Shown piece after piece: positions 50,220 to 59,125 of a DNA stretch of 64,000 nt (position 1 is the first letter of the stretch; each line of letters begins with the position of its first letter). The translations under genes were made by a program, and so were the position numbers. Origin of the DNA: Streptomyces misionensis (lineage in GTDB: Bacteria; Actinomycetota; Actinomycetes; Streptomycetales; Streptomycetaceae); contig NZ_FNTD01000004.1 of assembly GCF_900104815.1 (NCBI RefSeq), positions 1,612,001 through 1,676,000 on the forward strand. Direction: 5' to 3'. The notes below the pieces were generated by a model. That model was not told where the DNA came from, ran no database searches, and was given only the letters and a program-made list of their open reading frames with translations.

Positions 50220-51761
50220 TCAGATGAGGTCCATGGCCGCGATCTCGTCGGGGCGGCCGTAGCTGATGGGCCCCTGGAAGCGGCGGCGGGCGGTCGCGAA
50301 CCACCAGACGGTGGCCACGAGCAGGACGACCGCGAGCGCGATCGGCGCGTAGTTGAAGGAGGAGGCGGTGATCGGCGAGGCCTGGGGCAGCATGAACAGG
50401 ACGCTGCTGAGCGCGATCCAGACCACGGCCAGCCAGCCGATCGGCTTGCCCCAGCGACCCAGGTGCCACGGGCCGGGCTGGAAGGCGTCGCCCAGGCGCA
50501 GCCGCAGGAAGATCGGCACGGCGTAGGCGAGGAAGAGGCCGACCACGTTGACGCTGACGATCGCGGTGAAGGCGGTGTGCGACCACCAGCCGGGCACCAC
50601 GAGGGCCAGCGAGCAGCCCACCGCGAGCCAGACGGCCTTGACGGGCGTGCGGGTGCGCGTCGAGACCGAGTGCCACCAGCGGGAGCCGGGCATGGCGCCG
50701 TCCCGGGAGAAGGCGAAGATCTGCCGGGTGTTGCTGGTGAGGTTGGCCAGGCCGCAGAAGAGCATGGCGCCGATGACGATGAGCAGCATGGCCTTGGCGG
50801 TGCCGAGGCCGAGGCCGTCGATGAGGATCTGGACGGGCGGCGCGTCCGTCGCGGCCTCCTTGGCGTAGTCCTTAATGCTGTAGACCAATGCCAGCATCAG
50901 GACCAGGCCGGTGATCGCCGAATAGCCGATGGCGCGGGTGATCCCCTTGGGCGCGTTGACCGTGGCTTGCACCGTTTCCTCGGACATGTGGAAGCTGCCG
51001 TCGAACCCGGTGAAGGTCCAGCTGGTGACCAGCAGGCCCAGCATGCCGCCGTAAAGCCCGCTCGTGAAGCCGGTGTTGTTCTCGAAATGCGTCACGAAGG
51101 ACGCCGACTGATGGTGATCCGGTATCACTATGAGTGCGCCCACGATCACGACGAGTCCGATCAGCAGCCACCACACGGAAATGCGGTTGAGGACGGCGAC
51201 GAGCTGGACCGTGAAGGTGTTGGCGAGCCCCTGCACCACGATGATCACGGCCGTGATCAGCACCGTCTGGTGGACGGTCGGCTGGTAGGAGGGCCACTGC
51301 AACTGCACGAAGGCCTGGATGAAGGTGGCCGCCGCATAACCGGTCGCGGCCGTGCCACCGATCTGCCCCACGAAATTCAGCCAGCCCGTGTACCAGGACC
51401 AGGCACCTTTGTGCCGCTTGGCGAGTTTACCGGCGGAGAAATAGAGGGCGCCGCTCGTCGGATAGGCCGAGGCGACCTCGCCCATGGCCGCGCCGATGAG
51501 CAGCACCATGAGCGAGACACCGATCCAGCCGAATACGAGAATGCGGGGCCCGCCCGCGTTCATACCGAATCCGAAGGACGAGAAGATACCCGAAAGGATA
51601 TTGATGATGGTGAAGGAGATCGCGAAATTGTCGAACGCCTTGAACCGGCGCGTGAGTTTCCGCGGATAGCCCATCGCGTGCAGGGTCGCGTCGTCGTCGA
51701 GTACGACCGCGTCCTTTCCCGCGCGGGCCGCGGCCCGCGGGGTCGACATCCGTTCCGACAC
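50220..51761 (-). CDS. APC-superfamily amino acid permease
   Basis: A 513-aa permease with twelve or more hydrophobic helices. FDNFAISFTIINILSGIFSS begins helix 1; SAYPTSGALYFSAGKLA and the helix-8 region GFDGSFHMSEET are typical of eukaryote-like choline/GABA-type permeases in the amino-acid-permease family. GTG at 51761 with AAAGG eight bases upstream; ATG at 51749 also possible. It follows a helical protein gene by 76 bp and may be in its operon. Substrate not assigned. Confidence 0.9.
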   Translation of the reverse strand: MSERMSTPRAAARAGKDAVVLDDDATLHAMGYPRKLTRRFKAFDNFAISFTIINILSGIFSSFGFGMNAGGPRILVFGWIGVSLMVLLIGAAMGEVASAYPTSGALYFSAGKLAKRHKGAWSWYTGWLNFVGQIGGTAATGYAAATFIQAFVQLQWPSYQPTVHQTVLITAVIIVVQGLANTFTVQLVAVLNRISVWWLLIGLVVIVGALIVIPDHHQSASFVTHFENNTGFTSGLYGGMLGLLVTSWTFTGFDGSFHMSEETVQATVNAPKGITRAIGYSAITGLVLMLALVYSIKDYAKEAATDAPPVQILIDGLGLGTAKAMLLIVIGAMLFCGLANLTSNTRQIFAFSRDGAMPGSRWWHSVSTRTRTPVKAVWLAVGCSLALVVPGWWSHTAFTAIVSVNVVGLFLAYAVPIFLRLRLGDAFQPGPWHLGRWGKPIGWLAVVWIALSSVLFMLPQASPITASSFNYAPIALAVVLLVATVWWFATARRRFQGPISYGRPDEIAAMDLI

Positions 51762-51837
51762 AGATCGGCCTTTCTCTCGATGCCTCTCGACCACCGCGGA
51801 CGGGCGCTCGACGAGGGGGGACGGGGACGAGCAAAGG

Positions 51838-52794
51838 TCAGGCGGGACCCGGGACGGGCAGACCGCAGGCGCGGCGCGCCCGGGAGAGCTGCTCGGCGGG
51901 GTCGCCGAAGGCACTCCAGGGCATGCGCGAGGCGTACGGGCCCATCGCCGTGAAGACCGCCCGGGCCTCGAACTCGCGCTGGCCCATGACCAGCGCGTGT
52001 GCGAGGTAGGCCAGGTCGAGCACCGGGGTGAAGCGGTAACCGGTCGCCGCGGGCAGCCAGTTGTGGTAGATCGCGAGCGCGGTGGCGCGCCACTGGGGCT
52101 GCTCCCAGACGCGGTCGGCGAGCAGCTGGGTCGGGTTGTAGCTCTCCACCAGGGCGACGAGGGGCAGCAGCCGCAGCGCGGAGTCGGCGGGTGCCCGCTG
52201 ACTGAGGAAGGCGGCCACGTCCCAGGCGGCGTTGACCGAGCCGCCGTGGCGGGTGAAGAAGAAGGAGAGGAAGCGGTGGTGGGCCTCGCGGTGCCAGGGG
52301 TCCAGGGAGAGGACGTGCGCGAACAGCCGCCAGGGGCCGGGCGGCGCGGTGAGCAGGCCCTGCGGGGCGGGGTCGCGCAACCGGTGCAGCCGGGCCATGG
52401 CCAGCTTGGCCACCCAGGGCGTGGGGTCGTTCGGGTCCAGGGCGGCGGCACGGTCGCAGGCGGTGAGCGCTATGCGCTCCAGCGCCTCGGCGCGGTCGTC
52501 GTGGGCGTCGGCCGCGCGCAGGGCGCGCTGGACGGCGACGCGGGCCCACATCAGGGCCGCCTCGGGCGAGGGTTCCTCGTCCAGCCAGCGTTCCACCAGG
52601 TCGGTGCCGGCCGCCTCGGAGGCGAGGACCAGCGAGCGGTGGGCACGCAGGGCGAAGTCGGAACGGGTCTCGGCGAGCGCCTCGTACGCATGCCGATAAC
52701 GCCCGGCGCGGACATCGACGCAAACCCCGGCGAGGACTCGGTCGTCGGCCGCCGGGTGCCATACATACTGCCCTTCGAATAACTCCGCGGCCAT
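51838..52794 (-). CDS. Conserved hypothetical alpha-helical repeat protein
   Basis: A 318-aa, largely helical protein that I do not recognise. The pattern of Ala/Leu/Trp-rich paired helices, each about 35 residues, resembles TPR repeats (for example RYRHAYEALAETRSDFALRA and DPWHREAHHRFLSFFFTRHG). AGGGG three to seven bases before the ATG. Likely a scaffold; it precedes the permease gene. Confidence 0.8.
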   Translation of the reverse strand: MAAELFEGQYVWHPAADDRVLAGVCVDVRAGRYRHAYEALAETRSDFALRAHRSLVLASEAAGTDLVERWLDEEPSPEAALMWARVAVQRALRAADAHDDRAEALERIALTACDRAAALDPNDPTPWVAKLAMARLHRLRDPAPQGLLTAPPGPWRLFAHVLSLDPWHREAHHRFLSFFFTRHGGSVNAAWDVAAFLSQRAPADSALRLLPLVALVESYNPTQLLADRVWEQPQWRATALAIYHNWLPAATGYRFTPVLDLAYLAHALVMGQREFEARAVFTAMGPYASRMPWSAFGDPAEQLSRARRACGLPVPGPA

Positions 52795-52920
52795 GTCCCC
52801 TGCCTTGTCCCCTTGCCCTGTCCGCGTTGACCGCTTCTCGCGGTTGCGCAGGAGGCACCTTACTCAGCGCGGGGGACCCCCGGAACGCCGAATTCGACAT
52901 ATCGGTCAGGGGATTCGAGA

Positions 52921-53691
52921 ATGTTTATCGAAGACCGTGAGGACTCCCGAGCGATGGTTCAAACCGTAACCTTCTTTGGCTCCGGCGGTCTCGCGGGACC
53001 CGTCGCCATGCGCCGCTACTACACTCTTTCCGGAAAACCCCCCACACCGCACCACACCTCGGGAATCGTCATTCAGCTCCTCGCCGCCCGGCTGCGCGGG
53101 CTCCCCCCGTCCCTCGGACCGGTCCGGCTGGTCGGCGTCGACGGGCACGCCGGCTCCGGCAAGTCGACCTTCGCCGGGCGGCTGGCCGCCGCGCTGGGCG
53201 GTGCCCCGGTGCTCCACCTCGACGACATCGCCAGCCACGAGCAGCTCTTCGGGTGGACCGACCGGCTGCTGACCCAGGTGATCCGCCCGCTCTCCCAGGG
53301 CGAACCCGCCGCCTACACCCCCTACGACTGGCGTGCGCGCGCCTTCGGTCCGCCGCGCCCGTTGCCGCCCGCGCCGGTGGTCCTGCTGGAGGGCGTCGGC
53401 GCCGGTCGCCGCGCGCTGCGGCCGTACCTGGCCGAACTGCTGTGGATGGAGCTGCCCCGCGAGGAGTCCTGGGCGCGCGGGCGGCGGCGGGACGGGGCGG
53501 AGCAGCGCGAGTTCTGGGACGGCTGGGTCGCGGCGGAGCGCGCGCACTTCGCCGCGGACCCCTCGCGCCCCCACGCCGGTCTTCTGGTGCGGCAGACGGC
53601 CGAGGGGTACGAGGTGTCGCCGGGGCCCGGGCGACGGCCGGGGTCAGGCCAGGATGTGACCCTCAGTGATGGGCCGTCGGCTGTGTGGTGA
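52921..53691 (+). CDS. P-loop NTPase of the uridine kinase type
   Basis: A 256-aa protein: Walker A GVDGHAGSGKSTFAGRL (about residues 73-89) and HLDDI as the catalytic Asp segment, then VVLLEGVG. Resembles uridine/phosphoribulokinase-type kinases but the substrate is unclear. The first 50 residues are not conserved in the fold; the ATG at 52921 has AGGGG eight bases upstream, and later ATGs (52954, 53008) do not, so the long start is used with caution. Confidence 0.82.
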   Translation: MFIEDREDSRAMVQTVTFFGSGGLAGPVAMRRYYTLSGKPPTPHHTSGIVIQLLAARLRGLPPSLGPVRLVGVDGHAGSGKSTFAGRLAAALGGAPVLHLDDIASHEQLFGWTDRLLTQVIRPLSQGEPAAYTPYDWRARAFGPPRPLPPAPVVLLEGVGAGRRALRPYLAELLWMELPREESWARGRRRDGAEQREFWDGWVAAERAHFAADPSRPHAGLLVRQTAEGYEVSPGPGRRPGSGQDVTLSDGPSAVW

Positions 53692-53740
53692 AGCTGTGAA
53701 GAGTCTTGTCGGCCAACTTGCCCAAGTGCCCCAACTTCGC

Positions 53741-53770
53741 TTGACCCGGGGCCCGTACAGGACTTACGTT
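53741..53770 (+). promoter_or_regulatory. Promoter of a short leader ORF / small RNA
   Basis: TTGACC (53741-53746), 18 bases, TACGTT (53765-53770). The first ATG follows at 53775, so the RNA would begin at or next to it. An ACTTG-N2-CAAGT inverted repeat lies at 53716-53727. Confidence 0.6.
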
Positions 53771-53774
53771 CTCA

Positions 53775-53831
53775 ATGTGCGGCCTTTCGGAGCCGCCCGA
53801 AGACGCGAAGCCCCCGGTTGTTCCCCCGTGA
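53775..53831 (+). CDS. Candidate 18-codon proline-rich leader peptide overlapping a terminator
   Basis: ATG at 53775 to TGA at 53829-53831, encoding MCGLSEPPEDAKPPVVPP. There is no Shine-Dalgarno; the ATG is about four bases after the -10 box, so the mRNA would be leaderless. The last codons overlap the 5' arm and loop of the terminator hairpin, and the stop sits one base before the 3' arm. Three PP pairs are potential ribosome pause sites. Either a regulatory leader peptide or, if untranslated, a small RNA of about 70 bases. Confidence 0.4.
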   Translation: MCGLSEPPEDAKPPVVPP

Positions 53832-53843
53832 TCGGGGGCTTCG
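53806..53843 (+). terminator. Intrinsic terminator at the end of the leader ORF
   Basis: CGAAGCCCCCG (53806-53816), 16-base loop, CGGGGGCTTCG (53833-53843), followed by TTCT. A perfect 11-bp stem. It ends the putative 70-base transcript. Confidence 0.75.
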
Positions 53844-53847
53844 TTCT

Positions 53848-54105
53848 GCCCGCGGACCGATTTCCGGGGCCCTCGCGCACCGATTCCGTCACCCTCGGTC
53901 ACCGCCTTGCCCCGCCCCGTCCGCTCCCACCTCGCCGAACGGCCCCTGCGGCACCCTACGGCCCGCGGACACACCGCGGGTACGATGCCCTTGGTGCGAC
54001 CTCGGCGGCTGCCTCGCGCACCTGCAACTCCGGTCCGCGGCACAGCGGTTCGGCCGCGGCGGCCGCCGGGCGACCGTCCGGCGGTGAACCACGGGGGCAC
54101 GGTCT
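53848..54105. other. Intergenic region upstream of the AAA+ ATPase gene
   Basis: 258 bp after the terminator with no gene. TACGAT near 53980-54000 may be a -10 box of the ATPase gene. It has several CGCGG-type inverted repeats. Confidence 0.4.
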
Positions 54106-55974
54106 GTGGGGGACGTGATGGACTTCGGCACGCAGGGCCCCGAGGCCCCGGCCGACCTCGCCTGGCTGCGCGGGGTCGACGCCTACACGATGGGTGCCTA
54201 TCCGCAGGCGGAGGAGGAGTTCCGGGCCGCGGTGCGGATGGACCCGGGCATGGCGGACGGCTGGCTCGGGCTGCACGCGCTCCGGGTCGACACCACCACC
54301 GCGCTGCTGCGGATGTTCCGGCACCGCGAGCGCTTCGGGGAACAGCGCGCCCGCCACCGCAGATCGCTCAACTCCTGGTACTGGCTGGGCTGGTGGGTGC
54401 AGCCGGTGCTGGAGAACCCGCGTGATCTGCTGCTCGCCCACGCCTCGCACTGGCTGGACGGCCGGCACGTGCCCGAGCTGGACCGGGCGCTGGCCGGGCT
54501 GCCCCCGGTCGACACCGACCCGCAGGTCCGCTTCCTGCACGCCTGCCGCGCCTATCTGGTCAAGGACTGGGACCAGCTGGTCCGCCACACCGATCCGCTG
54601 CTGGACGACGCGCTGCTCGGCATCGAGGCCGGGCTGTTCGGCGGCATGGCCCGGGTCCGGCTGGAGATGTACGGCCAGGCCGAGCCGCTGCTGTCGGCGG
54701 CGCTGATGCGCTGCCGCAGCGAACAGCCGCAGCGCAAGGAGCTGCGCTACTGGCTGGCGCGGGCGCACGAGGGCACCGGCCGCTCCGCCGCCGCGCTCCC
54801 CCTGTACCGCGCGGTGCACCGGGTCGACCCCGCCTTCATGGACACCTCCGCCCGGCTCGCGGCGATCGCCGAGGGGGACGGGTACGACGACGCGGCCGAC
54901 CTCGCCGCGATCACGCTGACCGGCACGGACACCGTGGACGGGCCGGACGGCTTCGACCCGCTGTTCGGCGCCGAGGGGCGGGATCTGCGGCTGCCCGAGC
55001 CGGAGCTGCCGACCGGGCCGCTGCCGTCGGTGGCCGCCCCCGCGGTCCGCGACCGGACGGGGGGCACCGGCTCGCCGATACCCACCGGACCGACCGATCC
55101 CGCCCTGCTCGAACAGGCGCTCGCCGAGCTGGAGCGGATGGTGGGGCTCGAACCGGTCAAGCGCCAGGTGAAGGCACTGTCCGCGCAGTTGAACATGGCG
55201 CGGCTGCGGGCCGGGCAGGGACTGCCGGTGCAGCCGCCGAAACGGCACTTCGTCTTCTCCGGTCCGTCCGGGACCGGCAAGACCACGGTGGCGCGCATCC
55301 TCGGCCGGGTCTTCTACGCCCTCGGCCTGCTCGGCGGGGACCACCTGGTGGAGGCGCAGCGGGCCGATCTGGTCGGCGAGTACCTCGGGCAGACCGCCGT
55401 GAAGGCCAACGAGCTGATCGACTCCGCGATCGGCGGGGTGCTGTTCGTGGACGAGGCGTACTCGCTCTCCAACTCCGGGTACGGCAAGGGGGACGCGTAC
55501 GGGGACGAGGCCCTGCAAGTGCTGCTGAAGCGGGCGGAGGACAACCGGGACCACCTGGTGGTGATCCTCGCCGGGTACCCCGAGGGCATGGACCGGCTGC
55601 TCGCCGCGAACCCGGGGTTGTCGTCCCGGTTCACCACCCGTGTCGACTTCCCCTCCTACCGGCCGGCGGAACTCACCGAGATCGGGAAGGTGCTGGCCGG
55701 GGAGAACGGTGACCTGTGGGACGAGGAGGCGCTGGAGGAGCTGCGGTCGATCGCCGGGCACGTGGTGGAGCAGGGGTGGATCGACGAGCTGGGGAACGGG
55801 CGGTTCCTGCGCACCCTGTACGAGAAGAGCTGCGCGTACCGGGATCTGCGGTTGTCGACGTACCCGGGGGCGCTGTCGCGGGAGGACCTCGCGACACTGC
55901 GGCTGGCCGATCTGATGCAGGCGTACGGGGAGGTGCTGTCGGGCCGGGGGCCGCAGGATCCGTCGGCGGGGTAG
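54106..55974 (+). CDS. EccA/CbxX-like AAA+ ATPase with N-terminal TPR domain
   Basis: A 622-aa protein. Residues about 1-270 are TPR-like helical repeats; an acidic linker follows; the AAA+ domain spans about 345-610, with Walker A GPSGTGKTT, Walker B VLFVDEAYSL, and SRF arginine-finger region (LSSRFTTRVDFP). This is the layout of EccA ATPases of type VII secretion and the CbxX/CfxQ family. No ESX/WXG100 genes are near. GTG at 54106 or ATG at 54118 is the start. A terminator follows. Confidence 0.88.
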   Translation: MGDVMDFGTQGPEAPADLAWLRGVDAYTMGAYPQAEEEFRAAVRMDPGMADGWLGLHALRVDTTTALLRMFRHRERFGEQRARHRRSLNSWYWLGWWVQPVLENPRDLLLAHASHWLDGRHVPELDRALAGLPPVDTDPQVRFLHACRAYLVKDWDQLVRHTDPLLDDALLGIEAGLFGGMARVRLEMYGQAEPLLSAALMRCRSEQPQRKELRYWLARAHEGTGRSAAALPLYRAVHRVDPAFMDTSARLAAIAEGDGYDDAADLAAITLTGTDTVDGPDGFDPLFGAEGRDLRLPEPELPTGPLPSVAAPAVRDRTGGTGSPIPTGPTDPALLEQALAELERMVGLEPVKRQVKALSAQLNMARLRAGQGLPVQPPKRHFVFSGPSGTGKTTVARILGRVFYALGLLGGDHLVEAQRADLVGEYLGQTAVKANELIDSAIGGVLFVDEAYSLSNSGYGKGDAYGDEALQVLLKRAEDNRDHLVVILAGYPEGMDRLLAANPGLSSRFTTRVDFPSYRPAELTEIGKVLAGENGDLWDEEALEELRSIAGHVVEQGWIDELGNGRFLRTLYEKSCAYRDLRLSTYPGALSREDLATLRLADLMQAYGEVLSGRGPQDPSAG

Positions 55975-55993
55975 GTACGGCCCGGTGGGACAC

Positions 55994-56022
55994 GGGGAGC
56001 CGGGCGGACCGCCCGGCTCCCC
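55994..56022. terminator. Bidirectional terminator between convergent genes
   Basis: GGGGAGCCGGGC (55994-56005), loop GGACC, GCCCGGCTCCCC (56011-56022): a perfect 12-bp stem between the ATPase and CNNM gene ends. Confidence 0.8.
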
Positions 56023-56034
56023 GCACCGCCGCCG

Positions 56035-57123
56035 CTAGGTCGCGAGCGCCTGTTCCGGCTCCCCGCTCACCCGCGGCTCGGTCAGCCGCATGTCGGCGAT
56101 CTCCCGGTGGGCCGGGTCGCGGACCTCGCCCACCAGCATCTCCAGGACGTCCTCCAGGGCCACCAGACCGAGGACCTTGCCGGACGCGTCGGCCACCTGG
56201 GCCAGGTGCGTGGCGGCGCGGCGCATGACCGTGAGGGCGTCGTCCAGGGGGAGTTCGGCCCGCAGGGTGGTCATGGGGATCCAGACGTTCTGGGGCACCG
56301 CGCGCTCGGAGTCCTCCAGGTCGAGGACGTCCTTCACATGGACGTACCCCATGAACGCGCCCTTCTCGGTCGCCGCGACCGGGAAGCGGGAGTAGCCGGT
56401 GCGCGCGGTCAGCCGGACGATCTCTCCGGGGGTGACCGCCGGGGTCACCGTGACCAGGGACTCGCGGGGCAGCAGGACGTCCGTCACCGGGCGGGAGCCC
56501 AGCTCCAGCGCGTCCTCCAGGCGTTCGCGCTCCTCCGGGTCGAGGAGGCCCGCCTCGCCGGAGTCCTCCAGGAGCCGGTTGAGCTGCTCACTGGTGACGA
56601 CCGCCTCGACCTCGTCCTTGGGCTCCACCCGGAACAGCCGCAGCACGGCCTGGGCGACGGCGCCCAGGGACACGGTGATCGGCTTGCACACGCGGGCGAA
56701 CCAGACCAGTCCGGGGCTGAGCCACAGCGCCGCCTTCTCGGGCGCCGCCATGGCCAGGTTCTTCGGCACCATCTCGCCGATGACCAGGTGGAAGAAGACC
56801 ACCCCGGCCAGGGCGATGACGTAGCCGAGCGGATGGATCACGCCGTCGGGGAGGTGGACCGCCTCGAAGAGCGGCTCCAGCAGGTGCGCCACGGTCGGCT
56901 CGGCGACCGCGCCGAGGGTCAGCGAGCAGACGGTGATGCCGAACTGCGCGGCGGCCATCATCTGGGGCAGCCGCTGGAGGCCGTACAGCACCTGGCGGGC
57001 CCGCGCGGTGCCGAGCGGTTCGATCTGGCTGCGGCGCACGGAGACGAGCGCGAACTCGGCGCCGACGAAGAAGCCGTTGGCGAGCACGAGCAGCGCGGCG
57101 AAGAACAACTGCAACACGCTCAT
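56035..57123 (-). CDS. CNNM/CorC-type (DUF21-CBS) membrane protein
   Basis: A 362-aa protein: DUF21 membrane domain (about residues 1-190, opening with ANGFFVGAEFALVSVRRSQ), then a CBS pair (about 210-340). It has no CorC_HlyC C-terminal domain. CNNM/CorC proteins are linked to magnesium or cobalt efflux. Overlaps the paralogous gene before it by four bases. Confidence 0.9.
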   Translation of the reverse strand: MSVLQLFFAALLVLANGFFVGAEFALVSVRRSQIEPLGTARARQVLYGLQRLPQMMAAAQFGITVCSLTLGAVAEPTVAHLLEPLFEAVHLPDGVIHPLGYVIALAGVVFFHLVIGEMVPKNLAMAAPEKAALWLSPGLVWFARVCKPITVSLGAVAQAVLRLFRVEPKDEVEAVVTSEQLNRLLEDSGEAGLLDPEERERLEDALELGSRPVTDVLLPRESLVTVTPAVTPGEIVRLTARTGYSRFPVAATEKGAFMGYVHVKDVLDLEDSERAVPQNVWIPMTTLRAELPLDDALTVMRRAATHLAQVADASGKVLGLVALEDVLEMLVGEVRDPAHREIADMRLTEPRVSGEPEQALAT

Positions 57124-58454
57124 CGGACGGCCTCCGCGATGTTCGCCGCCGGGGCCGTCCTGACCAGGCGGACCCGCTCGGCGCGGTAGTGGCCGACCTG
57201 GCGGACCGCGAGCCGCCAGCCGGGCAGCTCGGCCCGGTCGCCGGGGGCCGGGATCCGGCCGAGCAGGTCGGCGACCAGCCCGGCGACGGTCTCGTAGGGC
57301 CCCTCGGGCACGTCCAGGCCTATCCGCTTGAGGATGTCGACCCGGCAGCTGCCGGCCACGTCCCAGGCGGGCCTGCCGTCCTCGGGCGGGGCTACGGCCA
57401 GTTCGGGCACGTCCTTGGCGTCGTGCTCGTCGCGGACCTCGCCGACCAGTTCCTCGACGATGTCCTCCAGGGTGACCACGCCGGCGGTGCCGCCGTACTC
57501 GTCCACCACGACCGCGATGGGCTGCTCGCTGCGCAGCCGGGCCAGCAGGGGCTGCACCGGCAGGGTCTCGGGGACCAGCAGCGCCGGACGGGCGATCCGG
57601 CCGACGGGGGTGCGCAGCCGGTCGTGCGCCGGGACGGCGAGCGCGTCCTTGAGGTGGGCCATGCCGACGACCTCGTCGATCTTCTCCCGGTAGACGGGGA
57701 AGCGGGACAGTCCGGTGGCCCGGGTGAGGTTGACCACGTCCTCGGCGGTGGCCGAGTCCTGGAGCGCGCTGACCTTCACCCGGGGGGTCATCACGTGCTG
57801 TGCGGTCAGCTCGCCCAGCGACAGGGTGCGCACGAACAGGTCGGCCGTGTCCTGCTCCAGGGCGCCGGCCTGTGCGGAGTGCCGGGCGAGCGAGACCAGT
57901 TCGCCCGGGGTGCGCGCGGAGGCCAGCTCCTCGGCGGGTTCGACGCCGAGGGCGCGGACCAGCCGGTTGGCGACCGTGTTGAGCGCGGCGATCACCGGCC
58001 GGAACAACCGGGAGAAGTGGTGCTGGGGACCCGCGACGAAGCGGGCGACCTGGAGCGGGCGGGACACCGCCCAGTTCTTGGGCACGAGTTCGCCGATCAC
58101 CATCTGGATCGCGGAGGCCAGCAGCATGCCGACGACCACGGCGGTGCCGGAGGCGGCGCCGCCGGGCAGGCCGAGGGCGGCGAACGGGCCGCGCAGCAGC
58201 CGTCCCAGGGCCGGTTCGGCGAGCATGCCGACGACCAGGGAGGTGATGGTGATGCCGAGCTGGGTGCCGGAGAGCTGGAAGGACAGGTGCTTCAGCGACT
58301 CCACGACGGTACGCGCGCGCTTGTCGCCGTCGGCCGCGGCCTTCTCGGCCTCGGGGCGTTCGACGGTCACCAGGCCGAACTCGGCCGCCACGAAGAATCC
58401 GTTGGCGAGAATGAGCAGGAACGCGGCTGCGAGGAGCAGCAGGGGGGTGGTCAC
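57120..58454 (-). CDS. CNNM/CorC-type membrane protein with CorC_HlyC domain
   Basis: A 444-aa protein: DUF21 membrane region (about 1-200), CBS pair (about 215-335; VVVDEYGGTAGVVTLEDIVEELVGEVRDEHD is split by this domain's conserved loop) and a C-terminal CorC_HlyC domain (about 350-430). It is the longer of two tandem paralogues, which probably act together. First gene of the pair. Confidence 0.92.
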   Translation of the reverse strand: MTTPLLLLAAAFLLILANGFFVAAEFGLVTVERPEAEKAAADGDKRARTVVESLKHLSFQLSGTQLGITITSLVVGMLAEPALGRLLRGPFAALGLPGGAASGTAVVVGMLLASAIQMVIGELVPKNWAVSRPLQVARFVAGPQHHFSRLFRPVIAALNTVANRLVRALGVEPAEELASARTPGELVSLARHSAQAGALEQDTADLFVRTLSLGELTAQHVMTPRVKVSALQDSATAEDVVNLTRATGLSRFPVYREKIDEVVGMAHLKDALAVPAHDRLRTPVGRIARPALLVPETLPVQPLLARLRSEQPIAVVVDEYGGTAGVVTLEDIVEELVGEVRDEHDAKDVPELAVAPPEDGRPAWDVAGSCRVDILKRIGLDVPEGPYETVAGLVADLLGRIPAPGDRAELPGWRLAVRQVGHYRAERVRLVRTAPAANIAEAVR

Positions 58455-58576
58455 GATGCCGCCGCCTTCCCGGTATGTCGGGTGGGGGCGGCGCAGGTAC
58501 TACAGGACGATCCGTCCATCGCCGGAGGGATTCACTCCTCGGGTAGCAGGAACCCCCGGCACCGGGCGGCGCACAG

Positions 58577-58607
58577 GGGCGGAGGCGCTTCGGCGCGGCC
58601 TCCGCCC
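58577..58607 (-). terminator. Terminator of the rib-his operon
   Basis: GGGCGGAGGC (58577-58586) pairs with GCCTCCGCCC (58598-58607) around an 11-base loop that can form GC-TTCG-GC. It lies 51 bases past the last gene of the minus-strand operon. Confidence 0.65.
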
Positions 58608-58657
58608 ACCAGATTAATCAAGACAGGGGCCGGGCGGGCAGGGTGGGCGGCCCCGAG

Positions 58658-59125
58658 TCAGCCCTGATCTTCCCCGAGGCGGGCGGCCGAGCGGGCCTCG
58701 GCGAGCGCCCGGAGCGCCCTGGCGTCGGCGATCGCGCGCTGCTTGGCGAGGCCCGGCTGGATGCCGAGCGCGGGCAGGCTGGTGCCGTCGCTGAGGTTGA
58801 GGAACACCCAGGGATCGCCCGGACGGAGGTTCACCTGAAGGATCTCCGCCCAGTCCAGACGACGCGTGCCGGCGATGTTGACGACGGTGACGCCCTGCTC
58901 GTCGGCGACGACCTTCACCCGGGCCAGCTTGGCCAGCACCCAGAAGATCAGCGCCCCGGTGACCACGAAGCTCAGCCGCTCCCCCGGGCCGAGCCCCTCC
59001 AGCAGCACGGCGATCCCCGATATGGTCAGGAAGATCACCACGCCGGCGGTGAGCAGGATGGCCCGGGTGTGGCCCGGCCGGAAGGTGACAGGGAGGGTGG
59101 GCAGCTCGGACATCGGCGTGCTCAT
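58658..59125 (-). CDS. PH-domain-like membrane protein
   Basis: A 155-aa protein with two N-terminal hydrophobic helices (AILLTAGVVIFLTISGIAVLL, FVVTGALIFWVLAKL) followed by a bacterial PH-like beta domain (VVADEQGVTVVNIAGTRRLDWAEI). The ATG shares one base with the hisG stop (TGATG), indicating translational coupling. It is the last gene of the rib-his operon; its link to histidine or flavin synthesis is unknown. Confidence 0.85.
   Translation of the reverse strand: MSTPMSELPTLPVTFRPGHTRAILLTAGVVIFLTISGIAVLLEGLGPGERLSFVVTGALIFWVLAKLARVKVVADEQGVTVVNIAGTRRLDWAEILQVNLRPGDPWVFLNLSDGTSLPALGIQPGLAKQRAIADARALRALAEARSAARLGEDQG

Noticed and set aside
53770..53850. 6C RNA or another known sRNA family
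   Set aside because: The C-rich terminator loop recalls 6C RNA, but the second C-rich hairpin is absent and I cannot match the rest.
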